Source: Paracoccaceae bacterium (GTDB lineage: Bacteria > Pseudomonadota > Alphaproteobacteria > Rhodobacterales > Rhodobacteraceae). From it: a DNA stretch of 13,031 nt. The stretch is taken from assembly GCA_002400675.1 (NCBI GenBank), contig NVQY01000052.1, positions 681 through 13,711 on the forward strand, in the 5' to 3' direction. Each line of letters opens with the position of its first letter. Positions within the stretch are counted from its first letter, which is position 1. Below, piece by piece: positions 1 to 6,257 of this stretch. The notes under the pieces were generated by a model. That model searched no databases. It saw nothing but the letters and a program-made list of their open reading frames with translations, and was not told where the DNA came from. The position numbers and the translations under genes were made by a program.

Positions 1-317
1 AACACCTCGCGGAACAGGATCACCGTGGTCGGCAGCACCAGCCATGGCGACATCGACGAGAACCCGACAATCACCATCAGCGCGATGATCACCATCGCCT
101 TGTCGGCAATCGGGTCCAGCATCGTGCCCAGCTTGGTTTCCTGTTTCCAGGCCCGCGCCAGATAGCCATCGACCCAATCGGTAAGGGCGGCAATGACAAA
201 CAGGATAAGGGCGAACCAGTCGGCGTAAGGCCGGGTGAAATACAGGAACATCACGGCCAGTCCGGGGGCCGCGATCAGACGCATCAGGGTCAGGATGTTG
301 GGCACGTTCCATATCAT
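1..317 (-). CDS. pgsA: CDP-diacylglycerol--glycerol-3-phosphate 3-phosphatidyltransferase, N-terminal part (cut by window edge)
   Basis: Membrane enzyme that makes phosphatidylglycerol phosphate from CDP-diacylglycerol and glycerol-3-phosphate, the committed step to phosphatidylglycerol and cardiolipin. The visible 105 residues start MIWNVPNILTLMR, a typical PgsA opening. They carry the complete CDP-alcohol phosphotransferase signature D-x2-D-G-x2-A-R-x8-G-x3-D-x3-D, with D47, D50, G51, A54, R55, G64, D68 and D72. Hydrophobic segments flank the motif, as expected for the family. The C-terminal part lies beyond the left edge. An in-frame TAG sits four codons before the ATG, so no earlier start is possible; no clear Shine-Dalgarno precedes it. 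The gene follows uvrC on the same strand after 153 nt; the uvrC-pgsA pairing is common in Rhodobacterales. A different CDP-alcohol transferase is possible, but the N-terminus favours PgsA. Confidence 0.93.
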   Translation of the reverse strand, partial: MIWNVPNILTLMRLIAAPGLAVMFLYFTRPYADWFALILFVIAALTDWVDGYLARAWKQETKLGTMLDPIADKAMVIIALMVIVGFSSMSPWLVLPTTVILFREV

Positions 318-428
318 GTGCGGACACTATCGCGCGCGCCTTGAACATGAAAGCAGGCGTTTGCGATTTTCTTTGCCCTTACGACCGGGCACCGCGCCGG
401 GCCCTTGCGCGGCGGCGAACAAACCTGT

Positions 429-443
429 CGCGCCTTTGGCGCG
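429..443. other. Short GC-rich hairpin between uvrC and pgsA
   Basis: CGCGCC, TTT, GGCGCG forms a perfect 6-bp stem with a 3-nt loop, 28 nt downstream of the uvrC stop codon. On the minus strand it is followed by ACAGGTTTG and not by a T-run, so it is at best a weak terminator or an mRNA 3'-end stabiliser. The rest of 318-470 shows no gene. Confidence 0.3.
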
Positions 444-470
444 TCCTTTGGATTACCCGGTCCCCCCCAG

Positions 471-2378
471 TCATCCCCGGTCGTGGAAAAAGTCATAGAG
501 GGTTTGCGCCAGCGCGTCCGATATGCCGTCCACCGCCTTCAGGTCCGGCAGGTCGGCGCGTGACACCGCCTTGGCCGAGCCAAAATGCGCGAGCAATGCG
601 CGTTTGCGGGTGGCCCCGACGCCGGGCACTTCGTCCAGCGGGGTGGCCCCGATGGCCTTTGACCGTTTGGCGCGGTGGGTGCCGATGGCAAACCGGTGCG
701 CTTCGTCGCGCAGGCGCTGAACGAAATACAGCACCGGATCGTTGTGGCGCAGGGCAAAGGCCCGCTGGCCGACCCGGTGGAATTCTTCCTTGCCCGCGTC
801 GCGATCCACGCCCTTGGCCACGCCGACCATGGGGATGTCCTGCACCCCATGCGTGGCCATGATTTCGGCCACCGCACTAACCTGCCCCGCGCCGCCGTCG
901 ATCAGCAGCAGGTCGGGCCAAAGGCCCTTGTCCCGGTCGGGGTCTTCCTTGAGCAAGCGTGAAAACCGCCGCCCCAGCACCTCTTTCATCATGCCAAAAT
1001 CGTCGCCGGGGGTCAGGTCGTCGCCCTTGATGTTGAACTTGCGATAACTGTTCTTGATGAACCCGTCCGGCCCGGAAACGATCATCGCCCCGACCGCGTG
1101 CGCGCCCTGAATGTGGCTGTTGTCATAGACCTCGATCCGCGCGGGCGGACCTTCAAGACCAAACGCCTCGGCCAACCCGCGCAACAGCCGCGCTTGCGTC
1201 GCGCTCTCGGACATACGCCGGGCCAGCGATTCGCGGGCGTTGCGCAGGGCACCGGCCACCAGATCGGTCTTTTCGCCCCTGAGCGGCACGATGATGTCCA
1301 CCTTGCGCCCGGCCTTTTGCGACAGGGCGTCCACCATCAGATCGTCGTTTTCGATGCCATCCGACAGGATCACCTGACGCGGCGGGTCGTGTTTGTCATA
1401 GAACTGACCCAGAAACGCCTCCATCACCTCGGGTTTGGACACATCCACCCCGGCGCGCGGATAATAATCGTGGTTGCCCCAGTTTTGTCCGGCGCGGATA
1501 AAGAACACCTGAACGCAGGCCTGCCCGGTGTCCATGTGCAGCGCGATCACGTCCGCCTCGTCCACGGTTTTTGGATTGATGCCCTGCGACCCCTGCACCT
1601 GAGTCAATGCGCGGATGCGGTCACGCAAACCGGCGGCGCGTTCGAACTCAAGCGCCTCTGACGCCTCGGCCATTTGCCGCGCAAGGTCTTCCTGTATCTT
1701 GGTCGACCGCCCGGTCAGGAACTGTTCGGCGTCGTGAACTGCGCGGGCATAGTCGGGTTCCGAAATCTTGCCCACGCAGGGCGCCGAACAGCGCCGGATC
1801 TGGTACAACAGGCAGGGACGCGTGCGGCTTTCGAACATCGGGTCAGAGCAATTGCGCAGCAGGAACGCCTTTTGCAACTGGTTCAGGGTGCGGTTGACCG
1901 CGCCCGCGCTGGCGAAAGGACCAAAATAGGTGCCCTTTTCCTTTTTCGCCCCGCGATGTTTCTTGATCTGGGGAAACGGCTGATCCTTGGCCACCAGAAT
2001 GTTGGGAAAGCTTTTGTCGTCGCGCAGCAGCACGTTGTATTTCGGTTTCAACTGCTTGATCAGGTTCTGTTCCAGCAACAGCGCCTCGACCTCGGTGCGG
2101 GTGGTCAGGAACATCATCGACGCCGTGGCGGCGATCATCCGCGCAATCCGTGGGCTGTGACCCGTCGGGCGGGCATAGCTGGACACCCGCGCCCGCAACG
2201 CCCGCGCCTTGCCCACATAAAGCACCCGTGCCTGCGCATCCAGCATCCGGTACACCCCGGGCGAGCCGTCCAGCGATTTCAGATAGGCCTGAATGACCTT
2301 GTGCCCGGTCGGCACATCGGGCGGGGGCGTATCAGGTGGGGCCGTATCAGGCGGGGGTGCGTCAGCTTGGTCAGTCAT
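471..2378 (-). CDS. uvrC: Excinuclease ABC subunit UvrC
   Basis: Dual endonuclease of nucleotide excision repair: it joins UvrB at a lesion and cuts both sides of it. The 635 residues hold every expected domain in order. The GIY-YIG nuclease starts at about 39 (GVY 41-43, YVG 54-56). Four cysteines C177, C189, C197 and C201 have exactly the 12/8/4 spacing of the Fe-S cluster cysteines of E. coli UvrC. A UVR motif that binds UvrB lies at about 228-262. The RNase H-like nuclease has D419 (EVYDNSH), D494 (LLIDGGAGQ) and H561 (DEAHRFAIG). A tandem helix-hairpin-helix spans about 581-631. The first 25 residues are an unusual proline-aspartate-rich tail before the conserved core. The ATG at 2378 has no strong Shine-Dalgarno. 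A long AT-rich leader with promoter-like and DnaA-box sequences lies upstream. Confidence 0.98.
   Translation of the reverse strand: MTDQADAPPPDTAPPDTPPPDVPTGHKVIQAYLKSLDGSPGVYRMLDAQARVLYVGKARALRARVSSYARPTGHSPRIARMIAATASMMFLTTRTEVEALLLEQNLIKQLKPKYNVLLRDDKSFPNILVAKDQPFPQIKKHRGAKKEKGTYFGPFASAGAVNRTLNQLQKAFLLRNCSDPMFESRTRPCLLYQIRRCSAPCVGKISEPDYARAVHDAEQFLTGRSTKIQEDLARQMAEASEALEFERAAGLRDRIRALTQVQGSQGINPKTVDEADVIALHMDTGQACVQVFFIRAGQNWGNHDYYPRAGVDVSKPEVMEAFLGQFYDKHDPPRQVILSDGIENDDLMVDALSQKAGRKVDIIVPLRGEKTDLVAGALRNARESLARRMSESATQARLLRGLAEAFGLEGPPARIEVYDNSHIQGAHAVGAMIVSGPDGFIKNSYRKFNIKGDDLTPGDDFGMMKEVLGRRFSRLLKEDPDRDKGLWPDLLLIDGGAGQVSAVAEIMATHGVQDIPMVGVAKGVDRDAGKEEFHRVGQRAFALRHNDPVLYFVQRLRDEAHRFAIGTHRAKRSKAIGATPLDEVPGVGATRKRALLAHFGSAKAVSRADLPDLKAVDGISDALAQTLYDFFHDRG
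2313..2357 (-). repeat. Three 15-bp tandem units coding the Pro-Asp tail of UvrC
   Basis: Codons 8-22 of uvrC are three copies of a five-codon unit: CCC CCG CCT GAT ACG, then GCC CCA CCT GAT ACG, then CCC CCG CCC GAT GTG. They encode [10 protein letters not shown] and PPPDV. The unit length is a multiple of three, so copy number could change without a frameshift. It encodes a flexible acidic N-terminal extension ahead of the GIY-YIG domain. Confidence 0.8.
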
Positions 2379-2406
2379 GGCATTCAGATACGATTCTCTG
2401 GGGTTG

Positions 2407-2422
2407 CCTGCAATCTTGCAGG
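2407..2422. repeat. 16-bp palindrome in uvrC leader
   Basis: CCTGCAATCTTGCAGG: 7-bp perfect inverted arms around TC, ending 29 nt before the uvrC start codon. It could be an operator, or a small hairpin in the mRNA leader. I do not recognise the regulator. Confidence 0.6.
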
Positions 2423-2455
2423 GCGCAGATCAAGCAAAAACAAATCCACTGTTTC

Positions 2456-2464
2456 TGTGGATAA
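2456..2464 (-). promoter_or_regulatory. DnaA box (perfect consensus)
   Basis: The minus strand reads TTATCCACA, the strict DnaA-box consensus. A looser match, TTTTGCACC (8 of 9 to TTWTNCACA), lies at 2644-2652 on the same strand. A single 9-mer can occur by chance, but here it falls in an AT-rich intergenic stretch upstream of a DNA repair gene. Confidence 0.5.
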
Positions 2465-2480
2465 GTATGATGATAACTTT

Positions 2481-2512
2481 CCGTGAAGTCGATTTTTCCC
2501 TTAGATTCACGG
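2481..2512. repeat. Inverted repeat CCGTGAA / TTCACGG
   Basis: Perfect 7-bp arms (2481-2487 and 2506-2512) are separated by 18 nt that include a T-run. It could be a regulator-binding dyad or a loose hairpin in the uvrC leader. It is not followed by a T-tract that would make it a terminator for the SDR gene. Confidence 0.45.
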
Positions 2513-2590
2513 CATTTCGTGTGATTGCCTGTTTTTTGGGCGCTATTGCAAGGCATTGAAATATAACGATATATTTTTACATTTCCGCCA

Positions 2591-2619
2591 AGTGTATGAA
2601 TTTAAAGGTAATTTGTTAA
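2591..2619 (-). promoter_or_regulatory. Candidate uvrC promoter
   Basis: The minus strand reads TTAACA (2619-2614), 17 nt, TACACT (2596-2591). These match the sigma-70 -35 hexamer in 5 of 6 positions and the -10 hexamer in 4 of 6, with ideal spacing. The predicted transcription start is about 2584, giving a leader of about 205 nt before the uvrC ATG. Confidence 0.5.
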
Positions 2620-2631
2620 GGTTTGGGTAAC
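2616..2631 (-). promoter_or_regulatory. CtrA-like binding site overlapping the -35 element
   Basis: The minus strand reads TTAC-N7-TTAAC, an 8 of 9 match to the alphaproteobacterial CtrA consensus TTAA-N7-TTAAC. It overlaps the -35 hexamer of the candidate uvrC promoter, the usual place for CtrA sites. The match is short, so chance is a real alternative in AT-rich DNA. Confidence 0.4.
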
Positions 2632-2674
2632 GCAAAAGGGAGCGGTGCAAAACTTATGCCAAAGACACCTGTTA

Positions 2675-3460
2675 TTAGACACCTAACACGTCCGGGGTCT
2701 GCCAGCCCAGATGTTGACCTCCATCAACACAAAGCAACTGCCCGGTCACCGCAGGTGCCTCAAGAAAGTACCCAAGTGCGGCGGTAATATCGCCCGGATT
2801 GGCCCCGCGACCCGATATGGTGGCGGCGCGTTGATCGGCAAAATGCGCCTCGGTCTGGCGGGCACCGCGCAGGGTGGGGCCGGGACCGATGGCATTGACC
2901 CGGATCGCCGGGGCCAGTGCGCGGGCAGAGGTCTGGGTCAGCGCCCAAAGGCCCATCTTGGCCAGCGTATAGGTCATGAACTCTGGCGTCAGCTTGCGCA
3001 CTCGCTGGTCGATCATGTTGACGATCAGCCCGGTCGATATCGGCTCGCCGGCGGCGTCGGTTTTGGCCGCCAACCCCTGCGCGGCCATGGCTTGGGTCAA
3101 CACAAAAGGCGCGCGCAGGTTTGACTCCATATGCCTGTCCCAGCTGTCGCGAGAGGCCGATGTGATCGTGTCGTATTCAAAGATCGAGGCATTGTTCACC
3201 AGACATGTCACCGGCCCGCCCAGCGCGGCAGCGGCAGCGGGCAACAGGGCGGTTGTCTGTGCCTCGTCCAGCAGGTCGGCTTGCAGGGTCACGCCAATGC
3301 GGCCCATGGCGGTGATGTCACGCGCCACAGCCGTCGCATCGGCGGCAGAGTTGGCGTAATGCACCGCCACATCGAACCCGCGCTGCGCCAGATATAGCGC
3401 CATCGCCCGGCCCAGACGTTTGCCGGCCCCGGTCACTAGGGCACGTTGGGGGTAGGTCAT
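2675..3460 (-). CDS. Pteridine-reductase-like short-chain dehydrogenase (FolM type)
   Basis: NAD(P)H-dependent oxidoreductase of 261 residues with a Rossmann fold. It has the cofactor motif TGAGKRLG (10-17), the structural motif NNAS (89-92) and the active-site Y164-x3-K168. Thirteen residues before the tyrosine, where classical SDRs have the catalytic serine, is D151. An Asp at this spacing, plus the TG-x3-R-x-G motif, is the hallmark of pteridine reductase PTR1 and bacterial FolM, which reduce dihydrobiopterin or dihydromonapterin. The likely role is therefore reduced-pterin synthesis, not general alcohol oxidation. The start was set at ATG 3460 because GGGAGG lies 6 nt before it and the protein then begins directly with the Rossmann strand; an upstream extension to 3616 would overlap the antiporter gene. 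It follows that gene after 29 nt. Confidence 0.88.
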   Translation of the reverse strand: MTYPQRALVTGAGKRLGRAMALYLAQRGFDVAVHYANSAADATAVARDITAMGRIGVTLQADLLDEAQTTALLPAAAAALGGPVTCLVNNASIFEYDTITSASRDSWDRHMESNLRAPFVLTQAMAAQGLAAKTDAAGEPISTGLIVNMIDQRVRKLTPEFMTYTLAKMGLWALTQTSARALAPAIRVNAIGPGPTLRGARQTEAHFADQRAATISGRGANPGDITAALGYFLEAPAVTGQLLCVDGGQHLGWQTPDVLGV

Positions 3461-3489
3461 GGCATCCTCCCTGACAGGCGGCCGGGTCG

Positions 3490-4437
3490 CTAAATCAGCA
3501 CCACGGCGATATAGATCAGATATAGCGCGGTCAGCGCCGCCCCCCAACCCCGGGTGATATCGCGGCCCAGAAACACAAACGGGATCAGCAACAGCGACGC
3601 CGCCAGCATGACCCAAAGATCAAAGGTCAGGAACGCCCGGTCAACCGGGATCGGCCCGAACAACGAGGCAATGCCAACGACTCCCAACAGGTTGAACAGG
3701 TTCGACCCGATCACATTGCCCAACGCCACATCCGCCTGCCGGCGCAGCGCCGCCATCAGCGTGGTCGCCAGTTCCGGCAGGGACGTGCCGACCGCCACCA
3801 GTGTCAGACCAATCGCCGTTTCACTGACGCCGTAGGTGCGGGCAATGGCCGAGGCGTTTTCAACCAGAATGTTGGCCCCCAGCGGCAGGCCAATCAGCCC
3901 CAGCGCCAGATATAGCCCGATGCGCCAATAGGGCAGATCGGGGTCGGCCTCTTCTATGTCTTCAAGCTCGTCGGGTTCGCCGGCCTGAATATGCGCGCGC
4001 GCCTCGCGAAAGGCGTGGATCAGGATCAGGCCCAGAATGGTTATCAGGATCAGCCCGTCGACCTTGCCGAATTCACCGCTAAAGGCCAGCGCGATGAACA
4101 GCATCGAGGCCGCCAGCATGTACAGATAGGTTTTCGAAGTGTTGCATTCCGAGGTATGCAGCGTGGCCAGCATCGCCGGAATGCCCAGCACCAGCAGGAT
4201 ATTGGCGGTGTTGGACCCAACAACATTGCCCAACGCGATGCCCGGCGCATTATCCGCCACTGCCTTGATTGCAATCAGAAGTTCGGGCGCAGAAGTGCCA
4301 AAGGCGACGATTGTCAGGCTGACGATCAGGGCCGGCACCCCAAGGCGCAAGGATAGGTTGACCGCCCCGCGCACCAGAACATCGCCCCCCAGCAACAGGA
4401 TAAGCAAGCCCAGCCCCGACAGCAGCCATTCGGTCAT
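3490..4437 (-). CDS. Calcium/sodium antiporter, CaCA family (YrbG-like)
   Basis: Inner-membrane exchanger of 315 residues, close to E. coli YrbG in length, probably moving Ca2+ out against Na+ (possibly K+-dependent). The two inverted alpha repeats that form the ion site are intact. Alpha-1 has GTSAPE (47-52) and GNVVGSN (70-76); alpha-2 has GTSLPE (217-222) and GNVIGSN (240-246). About ten hydrophobic segments are visible, split by an acidic cytoplasmic loop (about 154-167, rich in E and D) that may sense Ca2+. The ATG at 4437 follows a G-rich Shine-Dalgarno (GGGGG) and overlaps the stop of the small protein gene upstream in an ATGA arrangement, so the two are probably translationally coupled. 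The substrate is inferred from the family. Confidence 0.93.
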   Translation of the reverse strand: MTEWLLSGLGLLILLLGGDVLVRGAVNLSLRLGVPALIVSLTIVAFGTSAPELLIAIKAVADNAPGIALGNVVGSNTANILLVLGIPAMLATLHTSECNTSKTYLYMLAASMLFIALAFSGEFGKVDGLILITILGLILIHAFREARAHIQAGEPDELEDIEEADPDLPYWRIGLYLALGLIGLPLGANILVENASAIARTYGVSETAIGLTLVAVGTSLPELATTLMAALRRQADVALGNVIGSNLFNLLGVVGIASLFGPIPVDRAFLTFDLWVMLAASLLLIPFVFLGRDITRGWGAALTALYLIYIAVVLI

Positions 4438-4604
4438 GTACGGCCCCCGTGCCCACAATCGCACGGCCCCTTGCCGATCCGATAGCGGCCACATTTGGGG
4501 CATTTGGCCTGCGCCAGCCGTTTGGACCCCGGAAAGCGTAGCCGCCCGAACATCGCCAGCACGGCCATGCCGATCAGAAACAAAGAGATGATTTTCAGTA
4601 TCAC
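4434..4604 (-). CDS. Small membrane protein with C-terminal zinc-ribbon motif, unknown function
   Basis: A 56-residue protein starting at GTG. Residues 1-20 form one hydrophobic segment (ILKIISLFLIGMAVLAMFG). A basic linker (RLRFPGSKR) follows, then a compact cysteine cluster C35-x2-C38 ... C48-x-C50-x-H that looks able to bind zinc. It would be anchored in the inner membrane with the basic, metal-binding tail in the cytoplasm. The start is chosen because the stop codon of the S49 peptidase ends 1 nt before this GTG and the stop of this gene overlaps the antiporter ATG by 4 bases. A longer reading with an upstream ATG would lie inside the peptidase gene and lose its protein-like character. 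I do not recognise a named family. Its position suggests co-translation with the peptidase and antiporter. Confidence 0.75.
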   Translation of the reverse strand: MILKIISLFLIGMAVLAMFGRLRFPGSKRLAQAKCPKCGRYRIGKGPCDCGHGGRT

Positions 4605-4605
4605 G

Positions 4606-5403
4606 TCACAGCCCGAACTGCGCGAATGCCGCGCGTTCCTCGATCGAGGCCATCGCGTCGTTGGCGATCTCGGCACCGAAACGCGACAGGAACGGGCGGC
4701 GCAGGCCATAGCGTTTGAACTGCACCTTGTCGCCGAACCGCTGGGTCATGGTTGGTTTCATATGGCCGATCCCGTCGATCAACCCCAATTCAATCGCCCG
4801 GCGCGCCAGCCAGAATTCGCCGGTGAATATCCCGGCCTTTTTGTCCAGCTTGTCGCCCCTGCGCTGCTGCACCCAAGCGATGAAATTGTCGTGGATGTCG
4901 CCAAGCAACAGCTTGAGCCGGGCCACGTCCTCTTTCTTTTCCGGCTGGAACGGGTCCAGTGTGGATTTGGATTCACCGGCTGTGTAAACCCGCCGTTCGA
5001 TGCCTTGCCGGGCCAGAAACACCGGCGCGCCAAAGCCCGCCGATATGACGCCGATTGATCCGATAACCGAATTGTCGTCGGCCCAGATTTCATCCGCTGC
5101 CGCCGCCAGCCAATAACCACCCGAGGCGGCCACGTCTTCGACAAAGGCATAGACCGGCACGTTCAATTCATCCGCAAGGCGGCGAATTTGCGCGCCTATC
5201 AGCGCCGATTGCACCGGCGATCCACCGGGCGAGTTCAGCTCAAGCGCGACCGCGGCGGGTTTGCCACGGCGAAACGCCTTTTCCAGCACCGGAGAGATCG
5301 ACTGATGGTTAAGCGCGCCCCGCCCGGACATGCCAATGGCCCCGGACAGACGCACAACCGCAACCAGCGGCGGGTTTTTTATGAATGGGAGGCGCAGCTT
5401 CAT
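4606..5403 (-). CDS. S49 family serine peptidase (SppA/SohB type)
   Basis: Ser-Lys peptidase of 265 residues, related to signal-peptide peptidase SppA and to SohB; these degrade leftover signal peptides and other peptides at the membrane. The catalytic serine is S95 in VAASGGYWLA, and the general-base lysine is most likely K146 in AGESKSTLDPF. The NSPGG motif (58-62) and GSIGV (115-119) are typical of the fold. It is the short, single-domain form and has only a weakly hydrophobic N-terminus, so membrane attachment is not obvious. The start ATG 5403 (MKLRLPFIKN) matches the family opening, though no Shine-Dalgarno is evident; a GTG at 5436 is a possible alternative. It heads a coupled run with the zinc-ribbon protein and the antiporter. 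Confidence 0.9.
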   Translation of the reverse strand: MKLRLPFIKNPPLVAVVRLSGAIGMSGRGALNHQSISPVLEKAFRRGKPAAVALELNSPGGSPVQSALIGAQIRRLADELNVPVYAFVEDVAASGGYWLAAAADEIWADDNSVIGSIGVISAGFGAPVFLARQGIERRVYTAGESKSTLDPFQPEKKEDVARLKLLLGDIHDNFIAWVQQRRGDKLDKKAGIFTGEFWLARRAIELGLIDGIGHMKPTMTQRFGDKVQFKRYGLRRPFLSRFGAEIANDAMASIEERAAFAQFGL

Positions 5404-5527
5404 CAAGCTGATGTAGAATGCCAAAGGGCGGTTCACAAGGAGGGCGAGGAAACTTGATCCTTCGTGAGGTGGAAATTCATTGTTCCCCCGGCAAAAATGC
5501 AACGGGTGTCCGGGGGGATGTGGTCAA

Positions 5528-5551
5528 ACCCTGCTTCAGACCCTGCTTCAA
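5528..5551. repeat. 12-bp tandem duplication at the 3' end of the methyltransferase gene
   Basis: ACCCTGCTTCAG is followed at once by ACCCTGCTTCAA. The second copy contains the stop codon of the methyltransferase gene (TCA at 5548-5550 on the plus strand). It looks like a small local duplication. The rest of the 144-bp gap 5404-5547 shows no gene and no strong terminator. Confidence 0.6.
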
Positions 5552-6171
5552 ATTCTGCGCGCGACGATGAACCGGTTGGCGATTATGCCGGGGTAGGTAT
5601 GGGTGTCGATGATCTCAAACCCCGCGTCCGTAATCAGGCCCTCAAGGGTGCGGATTTTCAGGTTGGCCACATAGGGGGCCTTGCCGAACAACTGCATCAG
5701 GGCGATCACCGGGCGCAGGTAAAAGGACTTTTCCGCGAGGCAGCCCGATTTGGAAATGAACAGCCCACCGGGTTTGACCGAACTGCGGATCGACGCCAGC
5801 GCCGTGGGCAATTCATCAATCAGAGGCAGCAGGTTAAACCCCATCACCACGTCAAACGGCCCACCGGTTTCGCCTGAGTCTGCGATAGAAGCATGACCAA
5901 AGGCGACATTTTCCACGCCCTGACGCAACGCTTTTCCTTGGGCGATGGCGATCATTTCGGACGAGATGTCGGTGGCCGTAAGATGCTCCACCGCATCGGC
6001 CAGCCGCAACGCGGTGGTGCCGGTGCCACAGCCCAGTTCCAACGCCTTGTCACCAGGGCTTAGGTGGGTGCGGGTGCGCGCCATCGTCTGGTCATAGGAC
6101 GTCATGTCTCTGATCTGGGCTTTGGCATAGCCGTGGGCCATCCGGTCCCAAAAGGCTTCTGGATCTGTCAT
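5548..6171 (-). CDS. Class I SAM-dependent methyltransferase
   Basis: A 207-residue methyltransferase with a Rossmann-like SAM-binding fold. Motif I is ELGCGTGT (45-52), and the acidic residue that holds the SAM ribose is D68 in TATDIS. The FDVVMGFNLL stretch (106-115) is motif II-like, and VKPGGLFISK (132-141) is the usual strand after it. The opening DPEAFWDRMAHGYAK is typical of small-molecule methyltransferases of the Methyltransf_11/25 type. The substrate cannot be read from sequence. The ATG at 6171 has a clear Shine-Dalgarno (AAGGAGA, 7 nt). It is divergent from the LysR gene with only 81 nt between start codons, which makes it the most likely target of that regulator. Confidence 0.88.
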   Translation of the reverse strand: MTDPEAFWDRMAHGYAKAQIRDMTSYDQTMARTRTHLSPGDKALELGCGTGTTALRLADAVEHLTATDISSEMIAIAQGKALRQGVENVAFGHASIADSGETGGPFDVVMGFNLLPLIDELPTALASIRSSVKPGGLFISKSGCLAEKSFYLRPVIALMQLFGKAPYVANLKIRTLEGLITDAGFEIIDTHTYPGIIANRFIVARRI

Positions 6172-6222
6172 GTTTGCTCTCCTTACCGGCCCTGTCTAGG
6201 CGCGTATACACTACAAAGAAAT

Positions 6223-6257
6223 TGCATAAATACGCATTCGGCTTATACGAATATGCA
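6223..6257. promoter_or_regulatory. LysR operator-like dyad in the divergent promoter region
   Basis: ATTCG (6236-6240) and CGAAT (6248-6252) form an inverted repeat with a T-N11-A core, the form of LysR-family boxes. A second, wider pair TGCATA (6223-6228) and TATGCA (6252-6257) surrounds it, off the same axis. The dyad ends 4 nt before the LysR ATG, so binding there would block lysR itself and could act on the divergent methyltransferase gene. Confidence 0.45.

Larger units (their letters stand above)
2379..2674. promoter_or_regulatory. AT-rich intergenic region between SDR gene and uvrC
   Basis: This 296-bp gap is strikingly AT-rich: 43 of 120 bases in 2521-2640 are G or C, against clearly GC-rich neighbours. 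It contains no credible gene. It holds a candidate uvrC promoter with a CtrA-like site, a perfect DnaA box, and two inverted repeats (listed separately). No rho-independent terminator for the SDR gene is obvious. If the promoter is right, uvrC mRNA has a leader of about 200 nt. Confidence 0.6.

Noticed and set aside
2313..2357. CRISPR-like or VNTR array
   Set aside because: The repeats are short, in frame, directly joined and coding; there are no spacers.
1098..2486. Long plus-strand frames opposite uvrC (187 and 270 codons)
   Set aside because: They are antisense to a complete, motif-verified uvrC and have the codon-mirror composition typical of GC-rich DNA.
2371..2556. A 61-residue minus-strand reading frame filling the uvrC leader
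   Set aside because: It lacks a Shine-Dalgarno, has no recognisable domain, and overlaps the uvrC start. It is more likely a chance frame in AT-rich DNA, although an upstream regulatory frame cannot be ruled out.
2379..2674. Replication origin
   Set aside because: One perfect DnaA box plus a CtrA-like site and AT-richness are suggestive, but no dense DnaA-box cluster and none of the usual origin-flanking genes (dnaA, hemE, parAB, gidA) are present.
2379..2674. LexA/SOS operator upstream of uvrC
   Set aside because: I looked for the alphaproteobacterial GTTC-N7-GTTC form and saw no match.
5437..5580. Plus-strand mini-gene with a perfect AAGGAGG and a TTG start at 5454
   Set aside because: The spacing is long (10 nt), the product has no recognisable feature, and it runs into the 3' end of the methyltransferase gene on the other strand.
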